A DNA stretch of 35,861 bases from Pseudomonadota bacterium (GCA_021781965.1 JAJXVU010000023.1:1-35861); one strand, 5' to 3'. Numbered from the stretch's first letter, positions 1 through 9,151 are shown. Program-made: numbers and translations. Notes: generated by a model from the letters alone, not told the origin.

Positions 1-253
1 ACAAAAATGGATAGATCAATCGCAATCTTTAAATTTATACATGGCGGCGCCTTCCGGTAAAAAACTCGACGATTTATATCGTTTAGCCTGGACATCGGGA
101 TTAAAAACCACGTATTATTTGAGATCGCTAGGGGCGACAAATGCTGAACGTTCTACCATTGCCGATGGGGCATTAAATGCAGTTAAATCAGAGCCTTCCG
201 TTGAGCCTAAAGCATGTTCTATTGATGATCCCGATTGCGAGGCTTGTCAATAA
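1..253 (+). CDS. nrdA: Ribonucleoside-diphosphate reductase alpha subunit, C-terminal fragment
   Basis: This is the 3' end of a gene that begins outside the window; the open frame runs from base 2 to the TAA at 251-253. The visible part reads QKWIDQSQSLNLYMAAPSG and continues through DLYRLAWTSGLKTTYYLRS, the conserved C-terminal region of class I NrdA. The protein reduces ribonucleoside diphosphates to deoxyribonucleotides. It ends in a flexible tail with a C-x-x-C pair (CEAC, third residue from the end onward), the usual swinging-arm dithiol that re-reduces the active site. nrdB follows 86 bp downstream on the same strand, so the two genes probably form one unit, with a hairpin between them. 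An internal ATG at 41 is not the start: the conserved sequence extends upstream of it. Confidence 0.95.
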   Translation, partial: QKWIDQSQSLNLYMAAPSGKKLDDLYRLAWTSGLKTTYYLRSLGATNAERSTIADGALNAVKSEPSVEPKACSIDDPDCEACQ

Positions 254-271
254 AATTAAAGAATATTAACA

Positions 272-308
272 GAGCCGCGACCTGACGGTCGCGGCTCGAA
301 AGTTTTTT
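272..308 (+). terminator. GC-rich hairpin with T-tract between nrdA and nrdB
   Basis: An 11-bp perfect stem (272-282 with 287-297, loop TGAC) is followed by GAAAG and six T residues, the form of a rho-independent terminator. It may attenuate read-through from nrdA into nrdB and help set the R1:R2 ratio. Its stem sequence also recurs in the long palindrome at 10314-10378, so it may derive from a REP-like element used as a terminator. Confidence 0.7.
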
Positions 309-339
309 AATATATACTTAAAATAGAGAGATAAACAAA

Positions 340-1461
340 ATGACTGAAATGAGCACACACACGGAGGCAATGAATGCCATGCACAACTTACCCCACGGCG
401 GTTCTACCGGTTTAGAAGAAATTGAAATGGGTGCAACACGCATCCAAGTGGACGACAAACGCATCATTAATTGTCGCGCCGATTTAAACCAATTGGTGCC
501 ATTTAAATACGAATGGGCATGGAAAAAATATTTAGACGCTTGCGCCAACCATTGGATGCCGCAAGAAATTAATATGTCGGCTGATTTAGCCTTGTGGAAA
601 AGCACTGATGGTTTAACCGAAGACGAGCGTTTAATCATAGAACGTAATTTAGGATTTTTCTCCACTGCCGATTCACTGGTTGCGAATAATTTAGTCTTAG
701 CCGTGTATAGACTCATCACCAATCCAGAATGCAGGCAATATTTATTGCGCCAAGCCTTTGAAGAAGCTTTGCATACTCATGCTTATCAATACGTCATCGA
801 AAGCTTGGGCCTAGACGAAGCAGAAGTTTTCAATATGTACCGCGAAATTCCCAGTGTGGCGCGCAAGTCCGTGTGGGCATTAAAATATACCCAGAGCCTG
901 GGCGATCCTACATTCCAAACAGGCACGCCTGAAAACGATCGCCGCTTATTGCGCGACTTGATCGCTTTTTATGTAGTCTTTGAAGGTATTTTCTTTTACG
1001 TAGGCTTCACACAAATCTTGTCTATGGGTCGACGCAATAAAATGGCGGGCACTTCCGAGCAATTCCAATATATTTTACGTGATGAATCCATGCATTTGAA
1101 TTTTGGTATAGATGTGATCAATCAAATCAAGATTGAAAACCCACATCTGTGGACCGCCGAGATGCAACAAGAAGCAATCACCATGATCAAAGAAGGTGTG
1201 GATTTGGAGTGTCAATATGCCATAGACACCATGCCGCGCGGCATCTTAGGCATGAACGCCGAAATGTTTAAAGAATACCTGCACTTTATCGCCAATCGCC
1301 GTCTCGCCCAAATCGGTTTGAGTGAGCAATATCCAGGCGCACAAAATCCATTCCCCTGGATGAGCGAAGTATTGGATTTGAAAAAGGAAAAGAACTTTTT
1401 TGAAACTCGCGTGATTGAATATCAAACCGGCGGTACTTTGAGTTGGGATGATGAGCAGTAG
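340..1461 (+). CDS. nrdB: Ribonucleoside-diphosphate reductase beta subunit
   Basis: Radical-generating small subunit of class I ribonucleotide reductase, 373 aa, the partner of the NrdA encoded just upstream. The dimetal ligands are all identifiable: D111, E142, H145, E215, E249 and H252, with the same relative spacing as in the E. coli enzyme (E142 to the radical position +7; E215 to E249 +34). Y149 occupies the tyrosyl-radical position. Overall the sequence ([20 protein letters not shown] near the C-terminus) resembles the branch that contains the chlamydial enzymes, but those carry Phe at the radical site and Glu at the first ligand. This protein keeps Asp and Tyr, so a conventional tyrosyl-radical enzyme is expected. 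The acidic C-terminal tail is the part that docks NrdA. The start at 340 has only a weak AGAGA-type ribosome site. Confidence 0.95.
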   Translation: MTEMSTHTEAMNAMHNLPHGGSTGLEEIEMGATRIQVDDKRIINCRADLNQLVPFKYEWAWKKYLDACANHWMPQEINMSADLALWKSTDGLTEDERLIIERNLGFFSTADSLVANNLVLAVYRLITNPECRQYLLRQAFEEALHTHAYQYVIESLGLDEAEVFNMYREIPSVARKSVWALKYTQSLGDPTFQTGTPENDRRLLRDLIAFYVVFEGIFFYVGFTQILSMGRRNKMAGTSEQFQYILRDESMHLNFGIDVINQIKIENPHLWTAEMQQEAITMIKEGVDLECQYAIDTMPRGILGMNAEMFKEYLHFIANRRLAQIGLSEQYPGAQNPFPWMSEVLDLKKEKNFFETRVIEYQTGGTLSWDDEQ

Positions 1462-1463
1462 GG

Positions 1464-1736
1464 TTTAGTAGATGGGCGTTGGGGGGGAGACCCCCACGAA
1501 TATAGCCGAATCAAGATTGCGCTATAACGTTGCACGATAAGTTGCTTATAGCAAAGCCTGTCATTGCAATGACACAGACCATTCTGTGCTATCAGAAGCT
1601 ATTTCACAGATACGCAGAATTATTTTATTACAATAAATTTTATTTTTCAATGGCTTAGTTCCTATATTCGTGGGAATAACTCCGCTCGCGAGCTGCCCCT
1701 CTCAAACCCCAGCAAATGCGCATCATTAAAAAAACT
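1464..1736. repeat. Intergenic region with 13-bp inverted repeats, possible MITE-like element
   Basis: No gene is supported here. CCCACGAATATAG at 1494-1506 is repeated exactly in inverted orientation at 1662-1674, bracketing about 180 bp. Inside are a perfect 16-bp palindrome (1559-1574, TGTCATTGCAATGACA) and a possible stem (GCTATAA near 1520 with TTATAGC near 1545). Terminal inverted repeats around a short non-coding, structured core fit a miniature mobile element or a structured RNA. No target-site duplication was found, so the assignment is tentative. Confidence 0.35.
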
Positions 1737-1763
1737 CTTGCACCCCATGAAATGGGGTGCAAG
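1728..1763 (-). terminator. Rho-independent terminator of the HAD/coiled-coil gene
   Basis: Read on the minus strand, a perfect 12-bp stem (1752-1763 with 1737-1748, 3-nt loop) is followed by a T-rich tract (the plus-strand A run at 1728-1734). It lies 50 bp beyond the stop codon of the 734-aa gene, where its terminator is expected. Confidence 0.85.
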
Positions 1764-1813
1764 ACACAGTAAAGACTATAACGTCTATGCCAGCGTTTTA
1801 CAAAATGCTAGAG

Positions 1814-4018
1814 TTACTTGCCATTCCGAGGTGCATTCGATGTTCCGTTTTCTTCATCAATCTCGATTCGCGTTACCATGCCATTTTTTGTTGTTCCTTG
1901 TGGTAGTTCATAGATACGATCTATATCTTCATATATGTCGTCAAAAAAGCCCCTACTCAGTTTCGGCGTATTATCCCTTTCACGCTGAGCCAAAAGTATT
2001 TCAAGATCCCTCCATCCTGTTGCAGCCTTAATGTTCTGATGAAGTTTACTTTCAAATTCTTTGCACAGCATATCCTTTACTATTTTCAACTTCTGCTCTT
2101 TTTGTGAAAGTGGCTGTGGCAAGGACAAAAAACTAGAGCTAGAGCTATTGACAGAACTATTAACCTTCACTGAACTACTAGAATTACTGCAGCTAGGCGA
2201 GTTGCTGTGGCTTGAAACGTTGCTATTTTGTTCTAATTTATCTGCTTTTAACGTCGACATGTACAGGATAGCGCCATCAATTTCCTGAAGACAAGTTTTT
2301 TCTAAGTTAATTAAAATAGCTACATATTCAGGATAAGCGCTGTTTTGTTCTTTTTGTTCTCGAATATATCTTAGCATGTGAATACAGTCCTGCTTTTCAT
2401 TCAATCCTTTCCATAAAACAATAAGCTTTGCTTTAATGAACTCCTTGCCTGTTACAGCTTTAAGCACATGTCCTGCCGCTTTAAAAAAAGACTGACTTCT
2501 GCTTTTTTCATTTAAATCAATCAATGGGCTATACGTTTGAATTTCATTCTTAAAATTCCGCAATATACATCCCAAGTCTATATTTTGGCCAATGGTTTCC
2601 TCCAAAGCAAACATGGATGCAAAACCTAGATGTTGCGCTAATTTATCAAGATAATTATTAGTAATTTTTTGTGCTGGTTCGTCCAATTCTGTCAATTTTT
2701 CTTTACATTTAGCAATTTCAATCTCATATTCTTCAATTTCTCTTTGCACAGCATCAATATCTACGCTAAAAGCCCCTGCTCTATTAAAAAAATTATTACT
2801 GTCCATTTTTGCATGGTCAACTTTTTTGTCCCGATCTATATCCAGGTTCTCAAGGTTTTGAACATGTCTATCAAGCCTATTAGCATCACTGCTAAGCTTA
2901 TGGGGATCTAATTTACGTAACTCTGTACTTTTATCCTTAAGTTGTTTGATAATTTCATGTCTGCCTTCAGCTGCTATTTCGCCTTGATAAAGATTAACGA
3001 CGGTATTTAACAAATTTATGCAACTGTTTAAAAGCTCAGATTTCCTATTCTCTTCTGAAGCGGCCGCTATTTTTTTACGACATTTTTCTATACGATCCAT
3101 GTTTTGTTCTATTTTATGTTGAGGGTCCTTAAGCAGAGACCGATAACGAGCCTCTGTATCCGCAAGAATTGTGCTTAAGCCCGCTCGACCTAAATTCTGT
3201 ACGATGACATCCTCATCGTCGACCATAGCCACTTTAGATATTTTTACACGAGCATAGTGATCAGGGCCCTTAATCGCAACAATACCTACACTGCGCATCT
3301 CTCGGTCTAGAATCGGCACAATATGCATCTCTGCTAACATTTTTAAACAGCCAAAAATTTTACCTTTAGCAGCCCCTATTTCTTCATAACCCCCAGTAAG
3401 AAGTGCATGTACATTAATCGTTAATACTAAGCCAGAGTTGCCATCCGCGTCAGCTAGGTTAATTTCAAATGTATGTTCGGGATTAATCTTAACCTTAAAA
3501 ATGGCTTTTCTTCTTTGATCGGTATAAGATAGTTCATATGTGTCTGAATTATACTGTCCTCTGGATACAAACTCTATAAAGAAAATTTTAAATGCGTTGG
3601 AATCTTGAGTAAAATTTTCGAAATCACTACCTGCCATTGGAGTTATTTCTAAACTATTTGGTAGACACGCTTCTGGCATGTGAACGTTTTCAAGATATTT
3701 CAGACCTTTGCCGATAAAATATCCAGGACGATTTTCAGCAGAATACAAGAAACGGATATCATCTAAACGCTCATCCCCCTTATAACCCGCAGTATTACTA
3801 CCTGAGCTGACAAATCCAACGGGTATGTTTTTCAAAATAAAATAACGAAATAGTATCTCTAGCTGATCGCGATTAATTGCTTTAGCATAGTCAGCATTTT
3901 GATTACCGTCTTCAACAAGCGTGTTATCTCTATCAAAGATAATCACAGCCTTATGTTCTATTAGATTTTGCTTAATTGCCTCTTCTTTTTCTTTGTCATC
4001 GAATGGATTCGCAGCCAT
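1814..4018 (-). CDS. Large protein with N-terminal HAD-like phosphatase domain, coiled coils and Ser-rich linker; candidate effector
   Basis: A 734-aa protein with no family match recognised over its full length. Residues 24-35 (AVIIFDRDNTLV) carry HAD motif I with D29, D31 and T33. SSGS at 71-74 fits motif II, K260 or K262 could be motif III, and D267/D268 in VAMVDDEDV fit motif IV, so residues about 20-290 look like an intact HAD hydrolase fold, possibly a phosphatase. Residues about 300-460 are charged and heptad-like (coiled coil). A Ser/Asn-rich low-complexity linker spans about 599-630. The C-terminus is acidic and rich in Asp, Tyr and Glu. There is no signal peptide or membrane segment. 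ATG 4018 is preceded by AAGAGGT at good spacing. The gene is monocistronic, with its own terminator and a promoter resembling that of the Rab-fusion gene at 26855-32995. It appears AT-richer than the housekeeping genes. Secretion as an effector is inference. Confidence 0.75.
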   Translation of the reverse strand: MAANPFDDKEKEEAIKQNLIEHKAVIIFDRDNTLVEDGNQNADYAKAINRDQLEILFRYFILKNIPVGFVSSGSNTAGYKGDERLDDIRFLYSAENRPGYFIGKGLKYLENVHMPEACLPNSLEITPMAGSDFENFTQDSNAFKIFFIEFVSRGQYNSDTYELSYTDQRRKAIFKVKINPEHTFEINLADADGNSGLVLTINVHALLTGGYEEIGAAKGKIFGCLKMLAEMHIVPILDREMRSVGIVAIKGPDHYARVKISKVAMVDDEDVIVQNLGRAGLSTILADTEARYRSLLKDPQHKIEQNMDRIEKCRKKIAAASEENRKSELLNSCINLLNTVVNLYQGEIAAEGRHEIIKQLKDKSTELRKLDPHKLSSDANRLDRHVQNLENLDIDRDKKVDHAKMDSNNFFNRAGAFSVDIDAVQREIEEYEIEIAKCKEKLTELDEPAQKITNNYLDKLAQHLGFASMFALEETIGQNIDLGCILRNFKNEIQTYSPLIDLNEKSRSQSFFKAAGHVLKAVTGKEFIKAKLIVLWKGLNEKQDCIHMLRYIREQKEQNSAYPEYVAILINLEKTCLQEIDGAILYMSTLKADKLEQNSNVSSHSNSPSCSNSSSSVKVNSSVNSSSSSFLSLPQPLSQKEQKLKIVKDMLCKEFESKLHQNIKAATGWRDLEILLAQRERDNTPKLSRGFFDDIYEDIDRIYELPQGTTKNGMVTRIEIDEENGTSNAPRNGK

Positions 4019-4085
4019 ATTTTTTTTACCTCTTATTAGCTATTTAGATTAAGCCCCTACCTGCTATTAGTAATGGGCAATATTG

Positions 4086-4111
4086 TACTTTCTACACACG
4101 CGTGGAAAGTA
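4086..4111 (-). other. Hairpin at the predicted 5' end of the HAD-gene transcript
   Basis: TACTTTC at 4086-4092 pairs with GAAAGTA at 4105-4111 around a 12-nt loop that contains the palindrome CACGCGTG. It starts where transcription from the adjacent -10 box should begin, so it may stabilise the mRNA 5' end. Alternatively it could bind a regulator as DNA. Confidence 0.35.
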
Positions 4112-4117
4112 GACAGA

Positions 4118-4149
4118 ATTATACCCACTGAATCTTAAGGAAATATTAA
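4118..4149 (-). promoter_or_regulatory. Promoter with PmrA-like direct repeat upstream of the HAD/coiled-coil gene
   Basis: On the minus strand the sequence reads TTAATATT (4149-4142), TCC, TTAAGATT (4138-4131), then 7 bp, then TATAAT (4123-4118). The octamers are spaced 11 bp start to start, one helical turn, and sit where a -35 box would be. This is the arrangement expected of an OmpR/PmrA-family activator site. The same arrangement occurs at 33066-33097. The predicted transcript start is near 4111, giving a 5' leader of about 93 nt. Confidence 0.7.
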
Positions 4150-4697
4150 ATAATGTACTATTTTTGCTCATTATTCTTAATTTAAATTCTTTCACGGATT
4201 TAATGCGGCGTGGATCCAAACGTTAAATAAAAAATATATTCCTTTTTTAGGAGATATTTGTCCTAACTATTTGTTGATATTGAAAAATATTAAATTTAGA
4301 TACGCTTACCATTTTGAGCAAACGACAAGAGTATGCCCTAGCTAGAGAAAAAATACCCTTGGGCAGAGTGATGAGTATGTTTAGCCATAAACCCAATCCC
4401 GCTAGAGAATCTCATGATTCGCACCAGCCTGAATTATCTCATAGCCGTTTTAGAAGGCTTGTTAAAAATAGTGGTTTGTGAAAACAAAGGCTTGTTGTTT
4501 TAAAGTGCTTTTATTAAAAGAATTTTTATTGCATCTTGAAGTGAAATGATAATTGGCGTCTATGGATTATCCCTCATCCAAATGGAAAAACTATAGAATG
4601 ACATGTAACCGTCCAAAAAGGATAGAAAAGTGCCGTTTAAAGTATTAGACTGGACGCTATATGCTGCAAATAAAGAATTTAAGACCATTTTATGAGA
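4150..4697. other. Intergenic region without a convincing gene
   Basis: About 550 bp between the HAD gene's promoter and the 3' end of tatD. The only coding-like item is a plus-strand frame from TTG 4314 to TGA 4481 (55 codons, protein beginning LSKRQEYALAREKIPLGRVM, rich in Arg, Ser and His). It has no ribosome-binding site or recognised relative and may be a remnant or chance. No RNA gene, hairpin terminator or repeat stands out. Confidence 0.4.
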
Positions 4698-5489
4698 TTA
4701 TTGACACTCTCTAAACAGCTCAAAGAAGTTCTTGGTGGTCTCTTCTGCCACGGTTTCTACACTCAATTGCTGCAATTCGGCCAGCTTTTCACCGACGTAA
4801 TGGACAAAATCAGGGTAATTGGCCTTGCCGCGATGCGGCACCGGCGTTAAATACGGCGAATCGGTTTCAACCAATAAATGGGATAGAGGTAATTGCCGCG
4901 CAATATCCTGCAACGCCGTGGCATTTTTAAAGGTCAACACCCCCGAAAAGGAGACATAAAAACCCATGTCGATGGCCGCTTGTGCCATTGCCAAATCTCC
5001 GGCAAAACAATGCAATACTCCGCCTACTTTAGATGCATTTTCCTCTTGCAAAATAGAAATAGTATCTGCATTGGCATCACGGCTGTGTACTATCAATGGC
5101 TTTTGCATAGTAATGGCCGCTTGTATGTGACGCCTAAAACGGGTTCGCTGCCAATCTAAATCGCCCTGGCTACGGTAATAATCCAAACCGGTTTCGCCTA
5201 TGGCCACTACCCTAGGGCGGCTAGCCCATTGGCATAGCCTATCTACACTGATTTCATTCTTTAATTCGGTATTAGGGTGTATACCCACGCTACACCATAC
5301 AAAAGGATAAGCCACAGCTGCGGCACAGACCGCATCTAGATTGTCTTCATCTATGCATACATCTAAGAAATAACGGACACCTACGCTATTAGCTCGTGTA
5401 AAAAAATTTTCAAATTTGTCCTCAAAAGGCGTTAAATCCAATTGATCCAAATGGCAATGGCTGTCTGCCCAAATAATCTCTTTTCCCAT
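4698..5489 (-). CDS. tatD: TatD-family metal-dependent hydrolase (YcfH-type DNase)
   Basis: A 263-aa amidohydrolase-fold metalloenzyme of the TatD/YcfH family, known as metal-dependent DNases with roles in DNA repair and D-aminoacyl-tRNA or nucleic-acid turnover. Visible metal and catalytic residues are H11 and H13 (DSHCHLD), E99 (GETGLDYY), H135 (VHSRDA), H160 (LHCFAG) and D210 (ETDSPYL), all in the expected order. Length is typical. The start has AGGA 7 nt upstream. It lies 8 bp after pilZ and downstream of holB, the usual holB-pilZ-ycfH order of gammaproteobacteria, so it is most likely the chromosomal ycfH orthologue and not the Tat-operon tatD. Confidence 0.93.
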   Translation of the reverse strand: MGKEIIWADSHCHLDQLDLTPFEDKFENFFTRANSVGVRYFLDVCIDEDNLDAVCAAAVAYPFVWCSVGIHPNTELKNEISVDRLCQWASRPRVVAIGETGLDYYRSQGDLDWQRTRFRRHIQAAITMQKPLIVHSRDANADTISILQEENASKVGGVLHCFAGDLAMAQAAIDMGFYVSFSGVLTFKNATALQDIARQLPLSHLLVETDSPYLTPVPHRGKANYPDFVHYVGEKLAELQQLSVETVAEETTKNFFELFRECQ

Positions 5490-5497
5490 AAAAAATC

Positions 5498-5863
5498 CTA
5501 TAAAGTATCTGTAGGATAGTTAGAGTCTAGCATACCCGCTAAATAACCTTCTATTTTATGACGCAGAGGTAATGCATTATCCGCAGTAAACTGCACTCCT
5601 ATGCCAGCCGGTAACCCGCGCTGCGCCGATTGTGGGGTTATCCAAACTACACGGCCTGCGACATTGTTCTTGTCGCTGTCATCGGGTAATTGCACCGATA
5701 AAGCAACTGTATCGCCTAAAGAGAATTTTTCTTGTGTATGTATGAATAAACCGCCATTTTGTATAAACGGCATGTATTGTTTGTAAAGTGCTGCTTTGTC
5801 TTCAAATAAAATTGAGAATAAACTGGTTTTATAGCCCGTAGTGTGTTGAATATCGTTGTTCAT
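5498..5863 (-). CDS. pilZ: PilZ-domain protein, type IV pilus assembly type
   Basis: A 121-aa single-domain PilZ protein. The segment PFIQNGGLFIHT followed by a beta-rich LGDTVALSVQLPDD and VVWITPQSAQRGLPAGIGVQF matches the PilZ needed for type IV pilus assembly in Pseudomonas and Xanthomonas. It lacks the RxxxR and D/NxSxxG signature of c-di-GMP receptors (NGGLFI stands at that place), so it is unlikely to bind c-di-GMP. In other species this class works with the PilB ATPase. GGAG precedes the ATG by 6 nt. The position between holB and tatD is conserved across gammaproteobacteria. No other pilus genes are in the window. Confidence 0.9.
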   Translation of the reverse strand: MNNDIQHTTGYKTSLFSILFEDKAALYKQYMPFIQNGGLFIHTQEKFSLGDTVALSVQLPDDSDKNNVAGRVVWITPQSAQRGLPAGIGVQFTADNALPLRHKIEGYLAGMLDSNYPTDTL

Positions 5864-5998
5864 AGTAGCTCCGAAATTGGTTTGCTCTAATATTGAAGGG
5901 GATTTCTAGAATCGCATTCAATACTATAAATATGACCAGTATATCTATGACACTCTACGCATGTAAATAGTAACTACTCGCGCCTTGTTAGATTTTCC

Positions 5999-6967
5999 CT
6001 ACTCTTCTGCCAGAGCCAATAACCTACATTCCAAGGCCAGCTGAAAATTAAGATTCAAACCCTGTATGGTTTCGGCATACAAAGTCCATAAAGATTGGCA
6101 GTGTTCTAAGCCTTTGTTTAAGGAAAAACGCGCGGCCAATTTTTCTATTTGCTGCGCTCTATTTTCATAAACAGAAAATAGATGATTGTGCGTGACACTA
6201 TAACGCACCATATCTAAAAAGAAATAAGCCGTGGCACGCAGTTGCCGCTCTTTTAAAAGACCCGCCCATTTTTGCGCGACCAATAAAGCATTTTGCTGTT
6301 GTAATGCCACGGCCACACAATCGTCTAGCCACGCATCCAATTGTAGAGTGTCATCTTGTGTTAACACCCGCGCAGCCGCTAAAGGGTGTTCACGCTCTAA
6401 GCGCAACGCCTGACGCAAGTCATCTTCTGTTTTGTCGCTAAATTGTGTTTTTAACCAGGCCAATGATTGTTCCAGCGCTGCGTGCAATACGATGGTTTGG
6501 CAACGACTGCGTATGGTTTTAGGTAAGCTTAAATGATGGTCTGCCACTAAAAGAAAATGTACGCGCGCCTTAGGTTCTTCTAGTGATTTCAATAAGGCAT
6601 TGGCTGCGGCTGTATTTAAACTTTCTGCGGGTGAAATTAAGATCACTTGTGCAGCCTGACTGTGCGCGGTTTTACTTAAGCGCGCAATGAGTTCACGAAT
6701 GGCGTCGATTTTAATGACCTTTTCGTCTTCGGCTTTGATGAGGGTGAAAAAATCGGGGTGATGCCCGGCTTGCAACCAATGACAACTTTGACATTGCCCA
6801 CAAGCATTGTGATCTTTAGGATTATGACATAATAAGAAGTGAGCCCAATGCTGAGCCAAATCTATGCCACCTAGATCGGCCGCACCTGCAAGCAGTAATG
6901 CTTGTGGCCACAGCAATCTATTGGATGGAAGTTGTTGTAAATACGGTTTCAACCAGGGATATAACAT
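5999..6967 (-). CDS. holB: DNA polymerase III subunit delta'
   Basis: A 322-aa clamp-loader subunit of the replicative polymerase. The N-terminal AAA+ fold has a degraded P-loop (LLLAGAADLGGIDLA, no GKT/S), as is normal for delta', which does not hydrolyse ATP. The zinc-binding cysteines are present (C47, C56, C59, C62 in CHNPKDHNACGQCQSC). SLEEPKARVHFLLVADH and the SRC motif (TIRSRCQTIVLH) follow. The C-terminal helical collar domain is diverged but of normal length. The gene follows pnp after a hairpin and precedes pilZ and tatD. tmk, often immediately upstream of holB elsewhere, is not here. Confidence 0.94.
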   Translation of the reverse strand: MLYPWLKPYLQQLPSNRLLWPQALLLAGAADLGGIDLAQHWAHFLLCHNPKDHNACGQCQSCHWLQAGHHPDFFTLIKAEDEKVIKIDAIRELIARLSKTAHSQAAQVILISPAESLNTAAANALLKSLEEPKARVHFLLVADHHLSLPKTIRSRCQTIVLHAALEQSLAWLKTQFSDKTEDDLRQALRLEREHPLAAARVLTQDDTLQLDAWLDDCVAVALQQQNALLVAQKWAGLLKERQLRATAYFFLDMVRYSVTHNHLFSVYENRAQQIEKLAARFSLNKGLEHCQSLWTLYAETIQGLNLNFQLALECRLLALAEE

Positions 6968-6987
6968 ATTACAACCTTGTAAAGGAG

Positions 6988-7016
6988 AGACGGCTCGGAA
7001 GAGAATCGAGCCGTCT
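6988..7016 (-). terminator. Stem-loop after pnp
   Basis: A perfect 10-bp stem (AGACGGCTCG at 6988-6997 with 7007-7016, 9-nt loop) lies 13 bp beyond the pnp stop codon. On the minus strand it is followed by a pyrimidine-rich stretch (CTCCTTT) and not by a clean T run. It may be a partial terminator or a 3' end stabiliser, with some read-through into holB 21 bp further on. Confidence 0.5.
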
Positions 7017-7029
7017 TTGTCTATAGCAG

Positions 7030-9114
7030 TTAGGCTACTTCTACATCTCTCATCGTCAAACGTATACGCCCTTGCTTATCAATTTCCAAGACTTTCACTT
7101 GTACCATCTGACCTTCAGACAATACATCGGTAACGCGCTCTACACGTTCATTGGTAATTTGTGAAATGTGCACCAAACCTTCTTTACCAGGCAATATGGC
7201 GACGAAAGCACCAAAATCAGCGATCTTAACCACTTTACCTTCATACTTCTGACCGATTTCAACTTCGGCTGTCAGTAATTCGATACGACGTTTCGCTTCT
7301 TTAGCGGCTTCGCCACTGACAGAAGCTATTTTCACGATACCGTCGTCATCGATGTCGATGGTTACACCCAATTCGTCAATCAAGCCACGAATGGTCACAC
7401 CACCCTTGCCTATCACGTCTTTGATTTTATCCACTGGAACTTGCATCGTAGTCATACGCGGTGCGTAATTGGACATTTCAGCACGGGGCTGGGTTAAGAC
7501 CTTAGCCATTTCACCTAAAATGTGCATACGCCCTTCTTGAGCTTGTTTCAAAGCGACACGCATGATTTCTTCAGTGATACCGGTAATCTTGATATCCATT
7601 TGTAATGCCGTCACACCGGCTGCTGTTCCAGCTACCTTAAAGTCCATATCGCCTAGATGATCTTCATCGCCTAGAATATCGCTTAATACAGCAAAGCGTT
7701 CGCCTTCTTTCACCAAGCCCATGGCTATACCCGCTACAGGAGCCTTGATAGGCACACCCGCATCCATTAAGGATAAGCTACCACCACAGACGCTGGCCAT
7801 GGAGCTAGAACCATTGGATTCGGTAATTTCAGACACCACGCGCAATACATAAGGAAAAGACATGGCATCAGGCAACACCGCATTTAAAGCACGGCGCGCT
7901 AAATTACCATGACCAATCTCACGACGCTTAGGTGAGCTCATCATGCCCACTTCACCTACGGAATATGGAGGGAAATTGTAATGCAACATAAAGGTTTCTT
8001 TACGTAAGCCATCTAAATCATCTATCAACTGAGCATCTTTACCCGTACCTAAAGTAGTAACGACTATAGCTTGCGTTTCACCACGCGTAAACAAGGCTGA
8101 GCCGTGTGTACGCGGCAATATACCCGTTTGAATAGAGATAGGACGTATGGCATTCAATGCACGTGCGTCGATACGTGGACCACCGGCTAATACTTTTTCA
8201 CGCACAGCGCGGCTTTCTAGATCGCCGATAATATTGCCTATCGCTTTTTTACGAGCATCATCGCCTTCTACAGCAAATTCTGCTTTTATCGTTTCTTTGA
8301 TTGCATCTAATTTATCATGACGCGCTTTTTTGTCTACGATTTCATAAGCACTGACTATAGCGGCATAATGTTGTTTTTGAATAGATGCCAATAATTCGGT
8401 ATCGGTGCTTGCTGCCGCCCACTGCCAAGTTACAGTACCTGCGTCTGCAGCCAATTCACGAATGGTTTCAATAGCGATTTGCATGTGCTGATGACCAAAC
8501 ATCACCGCACCCAACATGACCTCTTCAGATAATTCTTTGGCTTCTGATTCCACCATCAAAATAGCATCAGCCGCACCAGCGACAACTAAATCTAACTTAG
8601 AATCCAACAATTTTTCTTTAGAAGGATTCAAAACATATTCGTTATTCACATAACCTACTCTGGCTGCAGCGACTGGACCATGGAAAGGGATTCCAGACAA
8701 CGCCAAGGCGGCAGAAGCACCTAATAAAGCAGGCACATCGGGGTTAACATCAGGATCGACAGACATTACCGTAGCAACTATCTGTACTTCTTGTTTAAAG
8801 CCATCTGGAAACATAGGACGCAAAGGTCTGTCTATTAAGCGTGAAGCCAATACTTCACGTTCCGTAGGGCGTCCTTCACGCTTAAAATAACCGCCAGGGA
8901 TATTACCGCCAGCATACGTTTTTTCAATGTAATTAACTGTTAATGGGAAAAAATCCCTTTCTACAGTAGAGTCTTTTTGGCCTACTACAGTGACTAACAC
9001 CACCGTGTCGCCCATACGCACTGTTACAGCGCCCGTTGCTTGTTTGGCGATCAAACCCGTTTCTAGGGTGACCACATGACTTCCATATTGGAAGGATTTC
9101 GTTACTATACTCAC
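7030..9114 (-). CDS. pnp: Polyribonucleotide nucleotidyltransferase (PNPase)
   Basis: A 694-aa phosphorolytic 3'-5' exoribonuclease, a core part of the RNA degradosome that degrades or tails mRNA. Domain order is normal: two RNase PH-like domains separated by an all-helical segment, a KH domain with the GxxG loop ([12 protein letters not shown], around residue 566), and a C-terminal S1 domain ([18 protein letters not shown] to VHISQI, from about residue 617). The start codon is GTG at 9114, preceded by AGAGG at 8 nt. It follows rpsO by 37 bp, the conserved rpsO-pnp operon. In E. coli this leader is cut by RNase III and autoregulated; that cannot be judged here. Confidence 0.97.
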   Translation of the reverse strand: MSIVTKSFQYGSHVVTLETGLIAKQATGAVTVRMGDTVVLVTVVGQKDSTVERDFFPLTVNYIEKTYAGGNIPGGYFKREGRPTEREVLASRLIDRPLRPMFPDGFKQEVQIVATVMSVDPDVNPDVPALLGASAALALSGIPFHGPVAAARVGYVNNEYVLNPSKEKLLDSKLDLVVAGAADAILMVESEAKELSEEVMLGAVMFGHQHMQIAIETIRELAADAGTVTWQWAAASTDTELLASIQKQHYAAIVSAYEIVDKKARHDKLDAIKETIKAEFAVEGDDARKKAIGNIIGDLESRAVREKVLAGGPRIDARALNAIRPISIQTGILPRTHGSALFTRGETQAIVVTTLGTGKDAQLIDDLDGLRKETFMLHYNFPPYSVGEVGMMSSPKRREIGHGNLARRALNAVLPDAMSFPYVLRVVSEITESNGSSSMASVCGGSLSLMDAGVPIKAPVAGIAMGLVKEGERFAVLSDILGDEDHLGDMDFKVAGTAAGVTALQMDIKITGITEEIMRVALKQAQEGRMHILGEMAKVLTQPRAEMSNYAPRMTTMQVPVDKIKDVIGKGGVTIRGLIDELGVTIDIDDDGIVKIASVSGEAAKEAKRRIELLTAEVEIGQKYEGKVVKIADFGAFVAILPGKEGLVHISQITNERVERVTDVLSEGQMVQVKVLEIDKQGRIRLTMRDVEVA

Positions 9115-9151
9115 AAATTTAACCTCTTTTAAAATACCCTTTTGGGCTTAC

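Noticed and set aside
318..722. 134-codon minus-strand frame over nrdB
   Set aside because: It lies opposite a well-conserved gene and has no recognised similarity or ribosome site.
340..1461. Chlamydia-type class Ic Mn/Fe NrdB
   Set aside because: Tyr at residue 149 and Asp at residue 111 are present where class Ic proteins have Phe and Glu.
2061..2911. Plus-strand frames opposite the HAD/coiled-coil gene, including a Leu/Glu-rich one
   Set aside because: Leu/Glu richness is the antisense image of the poly-Ser linker; the minus-strand gene has motifs, ribosome site, promoter and terminator.
3690..3770. Possible host-kinase EPIYA-type motifs in the HAD protein (DDIYEDI and DRIYELP are near its C-terminus, encoded around 1900-1960)
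   Set aside because: Neither matches the EPIYA consensus closely enough; acidic Tyr segments are common in disordered tails.
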